A stretch of 64,000 bases of DNA from assembly GCA_029204225.1 (NCBI GenBank), contig CM055092.1, positions 64,088,011-64,152,010 of the forward strand, written 5' to 3'. Positions 10,637 to 21,212 of this stretch are shown here, one piece after another; position 1 is the first letter of the stretch; every line of letters starts with the position of its first letter. This DNA is from Diphasiastrum complanatum (taxonomy: Eukaryota; Streptophyta; Lycopodiopsida; Lycopodiales; Lycopodiaceae). The translations under genes were made by a program, and so were the position numbers. The notes beneath the pieces are model-generated. The model was given only the letters and a program-made list of their open reading frames with translations, was not told where the DNA came from and did not search any database.

Positions 10637-11871
10637 TGTAGCGCAGGCATCCCAAAGGGAGCCGGGAACCACAACTTAGCTTCCCAGCCTTAAACTCTTG
10701 CCATCCAAACCCACTTGACATACAAGCAGCCAACTCGCCAACAACGATCAGACTTAACCGACTTGAAGTTCCGAAAACCAACATTGAGATCCAACCTGGC
10801 GCCATGCCAGATCGGGGGTCCCGATGTGAGTGACTTCCCTCCAAGCAAGCCGCCCGACATACATCAAACTTAACCAACTCGAAGCTTCGTTACAAACGAG
10901 TAACATCCATTCCAAGCAAGCGGTCTGACTTACATCAAACTTAACCAACTCAAAGCTTTGTCACGAACGCTGGAAGCCAACCTGGCGCCACGCCAGACTG
11001 GACAGCCATAAACAGGTAACATCCACCCAAGCAAGCCATCCAACTCAGCCGACAGGTTAGAGCCCGTTCCCCAAGAGCTTAACCCATTCACGTTCATGCA
11101 AGGAACACTCAGAACCACAAGCCGCGACAGATATGGAAACAACCAGTTCCTGGACCAAATAGTCCCGACAGCATACCGCTGGCGCCACGGACCGAATGGT
11201 CCCCACGGCATACCGCTGGCGACCCTAAACCCTAAACCCTCAGCTATGTGCCAAGTTAAAAATTTTGAAAGCGGCCTTACAACTGGCGCTTTTATCGAAC
11301 ACTGAAACCCAGAAGGTAATCAGAGTCAGTTTGAGGAAGGTCCCACTTTATTGATAAATCTGAGAAGGTTACATTTCAAGTGTGTGACCGACCCTAGTCT
11401 CCGGGGCGCTAGCATGCCAAGGCGAGAGCCATGACAACATTCCTGCAAGGGAGGCTGAGACTTGGTTGGAGCTCGTCCTGAGTCGCAACCCGCACTCCCC
11501 TATAGTATTGGTGTGATTCGGCACCCCCCCTCATACCAAGCACTCTACCCAAGCTGGTAAAGCACATTTTTCTCTCTCTAGGATTTTCTCTTTCTAGAAA
11601 GTCATTTTCTCTCTCTAGATTTTATTGATCCCCATGCTTCCTTTAATCATCCCTAGATCGTGTGAGGTGATTGCACATCGATCTGAGCTCTCTGGACTCC
11701 GCTAGAACCGATCAAAGATTTTCAGCCATAGGAACTTGGCGCCGGCTGGATTCTGGTCACAGTGGCGTCGGGGCCTTTGGCGCCGGGAGCAGCAGGAGCG
11801 CTGCTGGTGCCGGGGACATAGCTGGCGCCGATGGCGCCGGAAGTAAAGCTTGTAAAGGTAGCTTTACAACA
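10637..11871 (-). repeat. 5' LTR of element E
   Basis: 1235 bp, direct repeat of 6815-8047. Around 11221-11240 it carries a short telomere-like run of CCCTAAA units in place of the TCCCGGGATACGA sequence of the other LTR. Confidence 0.9.
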
Positions 11872-11932
11872 CACATGGAGAGCAATAAGGGAGGAGGCTA
11901 GATACAAGCCAAGCAGGGCGGGCAGACCTGGC
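11872..11932 (-). repeat. Right arm of the long inverted repeat, distal part
   Basis: Begins with the CACAT target duplication and continues the right arm beyond E. Its reverse complement matches left-arm positions about 4001-4060 (CCAGGTCTRCCCGCCCTG and TAGCCTCCTCCC-type words). Confidence 0.6.
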
Positions 11933-12433
11933 GGGCAGCAGCATCGAGGCACCTAGGACATGCGTCAGTAGCTGAAGTAAGTCGCGGCCAAACATGGACT
12001 AGTTATTTTAAGTTATTTGCAACTAAATAAATACTTTGATTTTTCATACATATGTGACAAGTTACCAAATCACAAGAAGACATTGAATGGTGAGAATAGA
12101 GTGATGGATTCTTCCTTTATGACGTTCCACGAAATGAGTCCACTACATAGTATGAATAAATAGCTCCATGAAATGAGTCCACTAAATAGTAGGAGGAAAT
12201 AGATGGAAGTTGACATCAAAAAATCGACATCTCCACTCCTCCCAATCAAAACCAATGATGAATTTTGAATGCCATTGTAGCATAGTATTTCGTGGTTAGA
12301 AGCTTGAATGTACTATAGAAATCTTTTCAAAGCCTTCTGGACTAGACACAAATTGGACTATAGAAATCTTTTCGAAGCCTTCTGGACTAGACACAAATTG
12401 GCTTAGAGTGCTAATGATGTAGGCTAGATCGAA
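11933..12433. other. Non-genic spacer with a 45-bp tandem duplication
   Basis: No gene is seen. Positions 12312-12356 and 12357-12401 are two near-identical 45-bp units beginning ACTATAGAAATC and differing at one base by eye. The remainder is AT-rich. Confidence 0.6.
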
Positions 12434-13254
12434 GTCTTTGATTTCTCAACCTTGTCCGACTTCCGAGTCCGACATCGAAGTTTGTCGAACCTCCGACGTC
12501 GACTATCTGACTTTTTTAAAAGTCGATGTAAGTGCCAACTCTCAAAAGTCGATATCATCAAATTGGTGGCTCAACAGTACATTTGTCACGACCGGACAAA
12601 ATCTCCAACTAAATCAGATATTGTCCAAGTGTGACTGCCAACAACACATAGTGCCTTAATCCTATGTGTAAATTACTCATTAATCATTCTTTTAATCGTT
12701 TAGCCATGTGTATATATACAACGACTCATCAGTTGCTTCGGTTAAGCTCCATGAATAGCTCAATAATGTATCTGTCATTCAGAGCGCAATTGTATTGTTC
12801 TTTCTCTCTATTATTACAGAGTATCGACTCAAAAAGAACGCGACTTTATTCTGCATTCAGACTGTATTTTCTATACGACTAATCAATCAAAGTTCCAATA
12901 ATCTAGGTTGCATATGTTGAATGCTTATTTCATTTCATGTTCAGATAGATCTATACTCGTAGATTAAACTGTTCTTGTATGACTAATAGCTTCTGTCGAT
13001 TTATCGTTCTAAAATACCTCATCTAAATGCTTTCACAAAGCTAAATCTGTAATCAAGGTATATGTGCATGGCTAGGGAATCGACTTAGTCGATCCAGCAA
13101 CTTCGAAGTTGTGACCCAGTAGGATAGACTTTGAGACTTCGAAGTCGGTGTGATCTCTAAACCGATAGAGTTAGTTTCATGCACCGAGGATTCCTTGTTG
13201 CTTCTCCTTTGCTACACAGGCATTGTCGGTTGATCCACCTATCGAATCCCAACA
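12434..13254 (+). repeat. 5' LTR of F, left-truncated
   Basis: Ends CCCAACA directly before PBS-like sequence, matching the TGTTGG start of the right LTR. Homology to the right LTR begins at 12434, so the U3 start is lost. It is rich in GACTTCGA/TCGAAGTC-type words. Confidence 0.65.
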
Positions 13255-13315
13255 TAGTATCAGAGCGATTAATTACTGCTCCATGTTTCTCTGATACCAA
13301 CATGGTATCAGAGCG
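13255..13315 (+). promoter_or_regulatory. Duplicated PBS region forming a hairpin in F
   Basis: A mutated PBS (TAGTATCAGAGCG, 13255-13267) directly follows the LTR. A second, canonical one (TGGTATCAGAGCG) is at 13303-13315. Immediately before the second lies its inverted copy (CTCTGATACCA, 13289-13299), so 13289-13313 is a perfect 11-bp stem with a 3-base ACA loop. Confidence 0.8.
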
Positions 13316-13423
13316 ATTGTACTGATATAGTGTAGACATTTGCTATAATTGTTTCCAGTTGTATTAATCTACTATCTGCATTACACTCATTCTGAAATTC
13401 CAAATGGATTCGCAATCATAGTG

Positions 13424-13660
13424 TGCTCTAATGGTAGACAAACTTGATGGTTCGAACTACCATTTGTGGAAATTCAAGATGAGAGTAGTACTGATGGCCA
13501 AGGAGCTTTGGGAAATAGTTGTTGGAACCGAACTATTTCCAAGTGTTGATGAGCAAGCCATTTCCAAATGGAAGCTCAAAGATGGCAAGGGTTTCGCCTT
13601 GATCACCCTTAACATCTCCGACACATAGATTGGCCACATCAAACAAGCCCAATCTTTGAA
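13424..13660 (+). pseudogene. Copia Gag N-terminal fragment (UBN2-type)
   Basis: One frame reads LDGSNYHLWKFKMRVVL, the W-K-M-R signature at the N-terminus of plant copia Gag (DUF4219/UBN2). It continues through WKLKDGKGFALITLN to a TAG at 13627, with Gag-like IGHIKQAQSLKEVWNIL after the stop. Homology ends near 13680, so about three quarters of Gag is deleted. It follows the PBS of F at the normal distance. Confidence 0.75.
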
Positions 13661-13689
13661 AGAGGTTTGGAATATATTGAGCACACTAT

Positions 13690-13990
13690 ATGAAGTGAGG
13701 TATGTCACTTCGAAGTTGTATTTGTGCTGGCTAATTCTGACGAATCCCCAAGGTACTCGGCCAGAGCTACCCAAGGCATCTCTCACCTTAAACCAAGGAG
13801 GTTTATGAGAAGACGAGATGAACAAAGAATGAGAGCCAAAAAGTTCTAGTTAAGAATGACAAGTAGAAATTGTGTAAGCCTCATGATGAATCCCGAAAGA
13901 TCGAATGACCATGTAGGAACTAGTATTTCTAGGCATTTGTAATAAATGCAAGTAGACATCTCTTGAAAAGTAGAGTGAGCCGCCTTTTAA
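13690..13990. repeat. Dispersed non-coding repeat, copy 1
   Basis: This stretch between the Gag and RNase H pieces of F resembles 18540-18740: both have GAGAGCC words, then an AGCCYCATGRTRAAT-like tract, then an AAAGAT...GAACTAGTA or GAGCTAGTA tract. Similarity is patchy and I cannot assign a class. An old insertion in F is the simplest reading. Confidence 0.3.
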
Positions 13991-14002
13991 TGGTGACCTA
14001 TA

Positions 14003-14610
14003 ATGGAGAGTCTGATTAGCCAATTCATGTCATCACCCACTATGGATCATTGGAAAGCCGCGAAGAGGATCTTGAGGTACGTGAAAGGTTCACCTAACCT
14101 TGGCTTGGTCTACAAAAGACAAAGTACTTTACCTAAGTTGCAAGGCTATGTTGATGCTGATTGGGTAGGAAATGTAGATGATAGAAAGTCAACAACAGGT
14201 TATGCTTTCAATTTTGGTAGCAGTTGTTTTCCATGGTCTAGCAAGAAGCAGGACACCATTTCTCTTTCTTCTACAAAAGTTGGAATATAAAGCGTTAAGT
14301 TCTGCTACTCAGGAAGCTATTTGGTTGCGTAAGTTGTTGACTGCGTTTGGAATGAAGCAAGTACATCCCACTGTTATTTTCTATGATAGCCAAAGTGGGA
14401 TACAACTGGCTAAGAATCGTGTCTTTCACACGAGAACAAAACATATTGAAGTGAAATATCACTTTGTGCGTGAAAAGCTACAATTTGAAGATATAAAGTA
14501 TTACACATTGTTCTACGATGTTACAAGTTGCTGATATATTTACAAAAGCTTTAAGTAAAGAGAAGTTTGAAACTTTTAGAGCTAAAGTTGGCTTAGATTT
14601 GCTTATGTAA
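14003..14610 (+). pseudogene. Copia RT C-terminal and RNase H fragment
   Basis: The frame 14003-14290 reads WKAAKRILRYVKGSPNLGL, then a DADWVGNVDDRKSTTGYAF motif typical of copia RNase H, then WSSKKQDTISLSST. A one-base shift at about 14290 moves the frame to EYKALSSATQEAIWLRKLL and TKHIEVKYHFVREK. Another shift near 14520 leads to ADIFTKALSKEKFETF, the usual copia polyprotein C-terminus, ending at a stop near 14610. These are recognisable but broken; the catalytic YVDD region is absent. Confidence 0.8.
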
Positions 14611-15014
14611 AAGGCTTTTACTTATGATACTATCATGGAGGTATGTTCCATGAATAGAGTAAACTTTAAAATAAAGAGAGACGTTGATCATTGAGGGAGA
14701 GAGTTAAAATAGCAATGATCGACTTATACAGTGCTTTCTAATTTTGACGGTACCATGTGTGCTCAGTTCTAGAATTATCGGGCCGTCTTTCTTTTAAGAG
14801 CTCTTTGAGTGCTCTTAAGCAATTTTATCTTTGTACTTGCCTAGTACTGTGAATATACAGTTTGTGGGAGAGCAATTTTGTTGTCTTGTCTTGTTGCACT
14901 TAACGTTGTGCTGTGGTGATTGATTCGGTTGGGTTTTTAAACTGTATTCTTAACTAGTACATCTCAAATGAGTTCAAGAATTATTGCTCAGCCAACGACA
15001 TCGAGCAACAGTTT
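14611..15014. other. Non-coding 3' flank of the RNase H fragment
   Basis: No gene is seen. A purine stretch, GAGGGAGAGAG, at about 14692-14704 resembles a polypurine tract and the following sequence could be an old LTR remnant, but I found no partner. Confidence 0.3.
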
Positions 15015-16104
15015 GCTGCATCCTAGTCGAATGGACTGGCAAAAATAAATAACAAGACCTTAGTCGAGTCTGCCAAATGCATGATAACTCATGCTCCATT
15101 GAAGTCGTTCTAGCAACATGATGTATCAACAGCAGCTTACATACAAAACCGATGTATAACTTAAGGGTTACCTGATAGTAAAACTCTTCATGAGGTTTGG
15201 ACAGAAATCAGACCTTCATCAAAACATTTGAGAGTATTCGGTTGCACTACTTATGCTCATGTCCCAAAGGACAACATAAAGAAACTAGATGAGCATTCGT
15301 TCAAGACTATTTTTGTTGGCTACTGTGCTTCTGATGGAATGTATAGACTGTACAATATAGACACCTGTAAAGTTTTTACTTATAACAGGGATGTGACATT
15401 TATCTAAGATCAGTTTATTAATTTGAAGGGCAAGGACTAGATGCAGTCTACAATTTCTATTCCGACAATTGATACTTATCAAAAGGTAATTTATATTCCT
15501 TCTAGTAGTCACCCTGTACAGTCAGACTTAGAAAAAGAACAAGAAGCTGCAACTCAAGAGCTGCATCCTAGTCGAATGGACTGGCAAAAATAAATAACAA
15601 GACCTTAGTCGAGTCTGCCAAATGCATGATAACTCATGCTTCATTGAAGTCGTTCTAGCAACATGATGTATCAACAGCAGCTTACATACAAAACCGATGT
15701 ATAACTTAAGGGTTACCTGATAGTAAAACTATTCATGAGGTTTGGACAGAAATCAGACCTTCATCAAAACATTTGAGAGTATTCGGTTGCACTACTTATG
15801 CTCATGTCCCAAAGGACAACATAAAGAAACTAGATGAGCATTCGTTCAAGACTATTTTTGTTGGCTACTGTGCTTCTGATGGAATGTATAGACTGTACAA
15901 TATAGACACCTATAAAGTTTTTACTTATAACAGGGATGTGACATTTATCTAAGATCAGTTTATTAATTTGAAGGGCAAGGACTAGATGCAGTCTACAATT
16001 TCTATTCCGACAATTGATACTTATCAAAAGGTAATTTATATTCCTTCTAATAGTCACCCTGTACAGTCAGACTTAGAAAAAGAACAAGAAGCTGCAACTC
16101 AAGA
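15015..16104 (+). repeat. 545-bp tandem duplication of copia integrase C-terminal sequence
   Basis: Units 15015-15559 and 15560-16104 begin GCTGCATCCTAGTCG and differ at about four positions by eye, so the duplication is recent compared with the decay of the element. Translated, each unit carries the integrase C-terminal pattern HLRVFGCTTYAHVPK and IFVGYCASDGMYRLYN with stops (for example TAA after the VTFI segment). It belongs to element F. Confidence 0.9.
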
Positions 16105-16600
16105 GCAGCCGAATCAGCCGTTAGAAAGTCAAATTTCACAGCCAAAAACTTTGACCAGAAGATCAATAAGAACTCGAACTCATCTTGTCCGATACACTGA
16201 TGAGTTTGCTCACTACTCTATTCAAGAGCCAACCACAGTTGAGGAAGCTTTGTCACAAGGCGATTCAGATCTCTAGAAAGAAGCAATGGATAAGGAGTAC
16301 AATTCACTGTTGAGGAACAAGCTACTAACAACCTATGTAGCTGCTATGGTGATGTTGATTCATCTAATATCCATACTCTTCATGGATATACAGATGCAAA
16401 TTGGGCAAACGATATTCACACTAGAAAATCAATTTTTGGATTTGTCTTCCTACTCAATAATGGTCTGATATCTTGGGACAGTCGGAAGCATAGACTTCCA
16501 TTGCAATGCCATCTACAGAATCTGAATACATTGCAATCTCTCCAGCTATCAAAGAGGCAATTTGGTTGATAAATTTACTATCTGATATTGGTTTCATACA
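16105..16600 (+). pseudogene. Copia RT N-terminus joined to RNase H remnants
   Basis: A readable frame contains LTRRSIRTRTHLVRYTDEF and TTVEEALSQGDSDL followed by a stop, then KEAMDKEYNSLLRN: the start of a copia RT domain. Within 60 bases it jumps to RNase H-like sequence (DANWANDIHTRKSIFGF in a shifted frame), so nearly all of RT, including the YVDD motif, is deleted. It is interrupted at 16600 by the MITE, and RNase H sequence resumes at 17393. Confidence 0.7.
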
Positions 16601-16603
16601 TTA

Positions 16604-17391
16604 GAGCCCTTTTTGGACTCAAAAAGGGCCCTCTTCAATTATTTTAATTAGTGTTAATGATGACATGCGTACCAATAAGATAATGATAATTGAGATGGAA
16701 TGGTCCATATGACATGGCACATGTAATGGTGTAAATTGGGTCTCTAAATTCTAACTCACCCACTAACCCTCCTCTGACTCAACTTTCTCAACTCATATTA
16801 ATGACAATGTGACAAGGGTACAATTTAAAGTTTAAATAAAAATATTGTTATTTTTTCAAGCACTTCAAATGGCTTATTTTTTAGTCTGAGAATGAAAAAT
16901 AGGGGGCCCAATATTTCTTCGGGCCCCTATTTTGATAAAAAATTTGGGGGGAGGGTGAGAAGAGGAGACACCCCCCCCCCCCCCCCCCCCTCTTACATTG
17001 TTGAAAGGGGGAGCCATGCATTCAAGTGCGCCCCCCTCCCCGTTCACTTCCCCCCTTTGGGCCATGCTTGAATGCATGGCCCCGACCCCCTCCTTACAAT
17101 AATGTAAGAGGGGGGTGGGGGTGTCCTCTTCTCACCCTCCCCCCAATTTTTTTTTTTCAAAATGGGGGCCCAAAGAATTATTGGGCCCCCTATTTTCTCA
17201 TTCTAAACTAAAAAATAAGCCATTTGAAGTGCTTGAAAAAATAGCGCTTAAGTGAAGCCTATTGGGGTGTGAATTAACTCATGAGAAAGCCAAGGTGAAC
17301 TGCCACATAGGACCATTAGTGAGTTAATTAATCCTAATTAGCAAACATGTTTAGGCAAGGAAGAAACCCTTTTTGAGTTCAAAAAGGACCC
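16604..17391. mobile_element. Fold-back MITE (Tourist/Harbinger-like) with a large central palindrome
   Basis: The ends are inverted copies (GAGCCCTTTTTGGACTC at left; the reverse complement of the right end is GGGTCCTTTTTGAACTC). They are flanked by TTA and TAA. Internally, 16849-17040 and 17052-17242 are near-perfect inverted arms of about 190 bp with C/G homopolymer-rich centres. There is no coding capacity. The T-A flanks and GGG(T/C)CC ends fit PIF/Harbinger MITEs, but TTA versus TAA is not a direct repeat, so the target duplication is ambiguous (TA is also possible). It interrupts RNase H sequence of F. Confidence 0.7.
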
Positions 17392-17392
17392 T

Positions 17393-17640
17393 AATGAAGT
17401 ATGCTCCAACAATGATACAATCTGATAATCAGAGTGCTATTGCATTATCTATCAATCCTAGATTTCATTCTAGGAGTAAGCACATCGAAATCAGATATCA
17501 CTACATCAGAAGCATGATACTCAACAAGGAGGTAAGTCGAAAATTTTGCAGAATCTTGTACATGGCAACTGACATATTCACAAAAGGATTGAATCAGGAA
17601 GCACACAAGAATATTGGTGCTATCTTGAATTGAAAATCAA
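17393..17640 (+). pseudogene. Copia RNase H and C-terminal fragment of F
   Basis: The frame reads YAPTMIQSDNQSAIALS and HSRSKHIEIRYHYIRSMIL, a copia RNase H C-terminal signature. After a disrupted stretch it reads TDIFTKGLNQEAHKNIGAIL with a stop near 17633. It continues the sequence interrupted by the MITE and ends just before the polypurine tract. Confidence 0.75.
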
Positions 17641-17660
17641 GGCATTCAAGGATCCAGATT

Positions 17661-17669
17661 AAGGGAGGG
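17661..17669 (+). promoter_or_regulatory. Polypurine tract of F
   Basis: AAGGGAGGG lies directly before the TGTTGG start of the right LTR. Confidence 0.7.
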
Positions 17670-18529
<860 letters not shown>

Positions 18530-19660
18530 GTTAGTTGATGCCATGTCCTGAGGTGTTGATACAGAACCTCTCCACTTAAAAAGGGCTTCCAATAGAGATG
18601 AAGTTGAGAGCCGACTCTGAGAGCACAAGAATCATTAGTGCTAGGCTAAAATTGTATATTCTGTGAGCCCCATGGTAATTCCTGAAAGATGAAAAACCAT
18701 TTGGGAGCTAGTAACTTAGACTCTCTAAACTTAAGTTATATTTTTAGTGAAGAGGCCTCCTATTATCATGTAAGAGGTGGAACCCAAATCTTTATAGAAT
18801 GGGATTCACTCAGTTGTAAGAGGTGGAATCCAAAATATTGTAAAATTGGATTCACCAACTCATGGGTATACATAGAGGCCTCGTCCACGAATTTCAGATC
18901 ACTAGATATTGTACTGAAATGCTATTGCATTGTTAATTGAAGAATCTTCCTATTTGCATTTCCATCTATGCTCCATTTTCATGCATTAAGTTCGAGTACT
19001 AATGTATGAATGTGTTTTGTTGTTGATTCTTCCCCTTTAAGTTTGGATTTGTGATTAAGGTCAGGTAGATGTACAGGGCCTTGTGGTAGATCAATACCAT
19101 TTTGATCTGGTGCTACTTTGTGTTTGACTCCCTAAGGAGTTCTTGTTATAATTGTAGTAAGCACTTTGTAGGATTGCTGATCTTAGTTGTTTCGGGTTTT
19201 GTTGATTCTGGTGATTTCAATAGAATTAGTCCCAAATACATTCCTTGTTCTTACTTACATTAGTGTAGCAATAATTTGCAATCTGTAAGAGCTATCAGGT
19301 CGTAGATGTACTAATTGACAGACGGGTACATCTTCATTGCATTACCACTTTACTACAAATCATAGAAGTTAGAGGTAGACAGACCATGTCAGCTGGCGGC
19401 TGACTAGAATCTATCAATCAAAGAATAATGCTAGTAGTCAGAGGAGAATAGCATACATTGGTATCGCTGTTCCTAATAATCTTCTTCCATCTGATTAAGA
19501 TTTTGTTTTCACAATTCATCTTTCGATTCTAGCAGTTTCTATTTGCCTGCATGTGTTTTTGCATTCAGAGAAATCACTACCAGCATGCATTGCATATGAA
19601 AACGTCATTTGATCTATACCCAACCACACACGGTTAAAACCCACCACCCCACCACCCTCC
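18530..19660. other. Non-genic stretch with a dispersed-repeat copy
   Basis: Positions about 18540-18740 resemble 13690-13990. Within 18770-18860 a short GTAAGAGGTGGAA(T/C)CCAAA motif repeats twice about 50 bases apart. I see no gene. Confidence 0.4.
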
Positions 19661-19864
19661 ACCTATATCTTGCATTTTTTAGGGGAGGGAGACCTATTGG
19701 TTGAATCGTCACTTGCACCCGCCGCTTTTAAAACTTTAAAGAAATTACATCCGACGTGCACCCAACGACAAAAAAAAATTGTGTCATTCAACGACTTCGT
19801 GTCCGACGTGCATTCGACGACCTCCAAAAAACAAAAAACAAACACATTTCCATCCGAAGTACAT

Positions 19865-20045
19865 CCGATGACTTGTTAGTATAGTTTGCATCCGCCAGTT
19901 TGCATTCGCCATTTCATATGTCGTTGCATCCGCCAGTTTGCATCTGCCAGTTTGCATCCATCGTTGCATCTGTCGTTGCATCCGCCATTGCATCCACCGT
20001 TGCATCCGCCATTGCATCCGCCAGTTTGCAACCACCAGTTTGCTT
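19865..20045. repeat. Minisatellite of TGCATCCGCC-type units
   Basis: About a dozen imperfect units of 12-15 bases (TTGCATCCGCCA, with CAT(C/T)C(G/A)CC variants) run in tandem. All frames on both strands are open here purely because of the repeat, giving spurious Cys/His/Pro-rich or Met-Gln-rich peptides. Upstream (19745-19865) and downstream (20095-20150) sequence carries looser CATCCGAC words, so the array grades out at both sides. Confidence 0.8.
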
Positions 20046-20499
20046 CTGACGACTTTGTGATTTCCATTCGATATTGTTCCACCCGACACCGTCACTCAAT
20101 TGCATCCGACACAATGCTTTTAATCCCTATCCGACATTGCATCCATACTATCAGTACTGTCTTGCATTTGACAGTCTCAGTACCATTAAATCCGCCTTAC
20201 CATTTTTATAGAATTTCTATTGAACATCTAATTCCATTCTAAGGTATTGTCAATTGCATTTTCAAAAAAAAAAAAAAACAAATCACAAAAGAGTTAAATC
20301 AAATTCACTCAGTTCTCATGGCCAATTTACCAAAAGAACTTATGGATGAGTTCACATCACCAAATCACCCAAATAATGAGAAGAAGCCCTATTGTCTTAG
20401 ATCTCAGGTAGACCAAGATCCTGGACCATCCAGATGGACACCTAATCTTAACGTTCAATTTGTTGATTTCACACATGTGGATTGTCCACTAAATGTACT
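20046..20499. other. Non-genic spacer
   Basis: No convincing gene. A short open stretch at 20318-20512 has no recognisable domain and stops at the LTR edge. Confidence 0.4.
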
Positions 20500-21194
20500 T
20501 GTGATCTCCTAAGGTGTGTAGATGCACCAAGATCAAGACTAGATTGAGATTCAAGATCAATCTTAGATCATATGGCAAAAACACACTACTACATGCATTC
20601 AATCACTTCCAACTCTCACTCACACGTGTGGGAAGTATTCAAAAATTATTCTAAGTAAAAACAAGCTGCTCTCCTCGGGTAGAGAGAGAAAAACCATCAT
20701 GAGCTCTCGGGTAGAGAGAGAAAGCTAGAAATCCAATAACACTCAAAATCCACATAATCACCAAATCAATTAGATCCAAAATGAGGAGTACAATGATACT
20801 AGTAGATCCACGAGCTACCACTATGCTTAACTATGATTGGACCACACTTTGTCACCTCTTAATCCTATTGGACCATTGATCCATGCACCTCTTCATTCTA
20901 TTGAACTATATTCAAGCACACCTCAAATTCCTATTGGACCTCACATGATTCCACCTCTAAATCCTATTGGACCTCTTAGAATTCATCAAACAAAGGCATT
21001 ACACTTGTCTACACTCTAATTGGCACGAGTTTAGTCTCTTACTCTATTTTGGCTCAATAGTGGCATTACAAGTGGAAATGCATAATTTGCCCTATGCCAA
21101 ATTTGTTCCTATCAACATCCTACACCTAGATGCTTGATGTAAAAAACATAAGACCCCTATATCTAGCATAGATAATCTTTTTCAATTCTTCACA
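20500..21194 (-). repeat. 3' LTR of H
   Basis: Runs TGTGAT...CTTCACA, with the polypurine tract just outside at 21195-21205 on the minus strand. Contains the palindrome CACACGTGTG at 20621-20630. There is no partner LTR in the window, so the left edge is inferred from the TGTGA/TCACA symmetry. Confidence 0.6.
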
Positions 21195-21212
21195 CTCCTC
21201 CTAAAAAATTAT

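Larger units (their letters stand above)
6815..11871 (-). mobile_element. Complete non-coding LTR retrotransposon E (LARD/TRIM-like), TSD CACAT
   Basis: Two direct LTRs of 1233 and 1235 bp (6815-8047 and 10637-11871) flank about 2.6 kb of interior. In element orientation the LTRs run TGTTGTAAA...GCGCTACA. CACAT flanks both sides (6810-6814 and 11872-11876). The PBS is at 10622-10634 and the polypurine tract at 8048-8061, both in the right place for a minus-strand element. No Gag, protease, integrase or RT is encoded; all open frames are short and not protein-like. It therefore depends on proteins from another element. The size and large non-coding interior fit a LARD better than a TRIM. Relatives in the window are C, D and the 50-52 kb fragment. 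Confidence 0.9.
4001..11932. mobile_element. Long-terminal-inverted-repeat DNA element (Pack-MULE-like), interrupted by LTR element E
   Basis: The left arm (about 4001-4508) is the imperfect reverse complement of the right arm, which is in two parts: 6347-6814 and 11872-11932. The split is caused by LTR element E with its CACAT target duplication. Removing E makes the right arm continuous and collinear with the left arm, which confirms both. Shared tracts include the ATATATAATGAAAGTGCCAT block and the CAATGGCTTATTGGTAC block. Arms of about 500 bp around an interior carrying gene-like, intron-containing sequence and no transposase fit a Pack-MULE (Mutator-like element carrying a host gene fragment). 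The outer left end is hidden by the LTR at 3471-3988, so a 9-bp target duplication cannot be tested here. A generic fold-back rearrangement is the alternative. Confidence 0.6.

Noticed and set aside
19784-20242. Cys/His/Pro-rich (plus) and Met-Gln-rich (minus) open frames
   Set aside because: Both strands are open because of the CATCCGCC minisatellite; no coding evidence.
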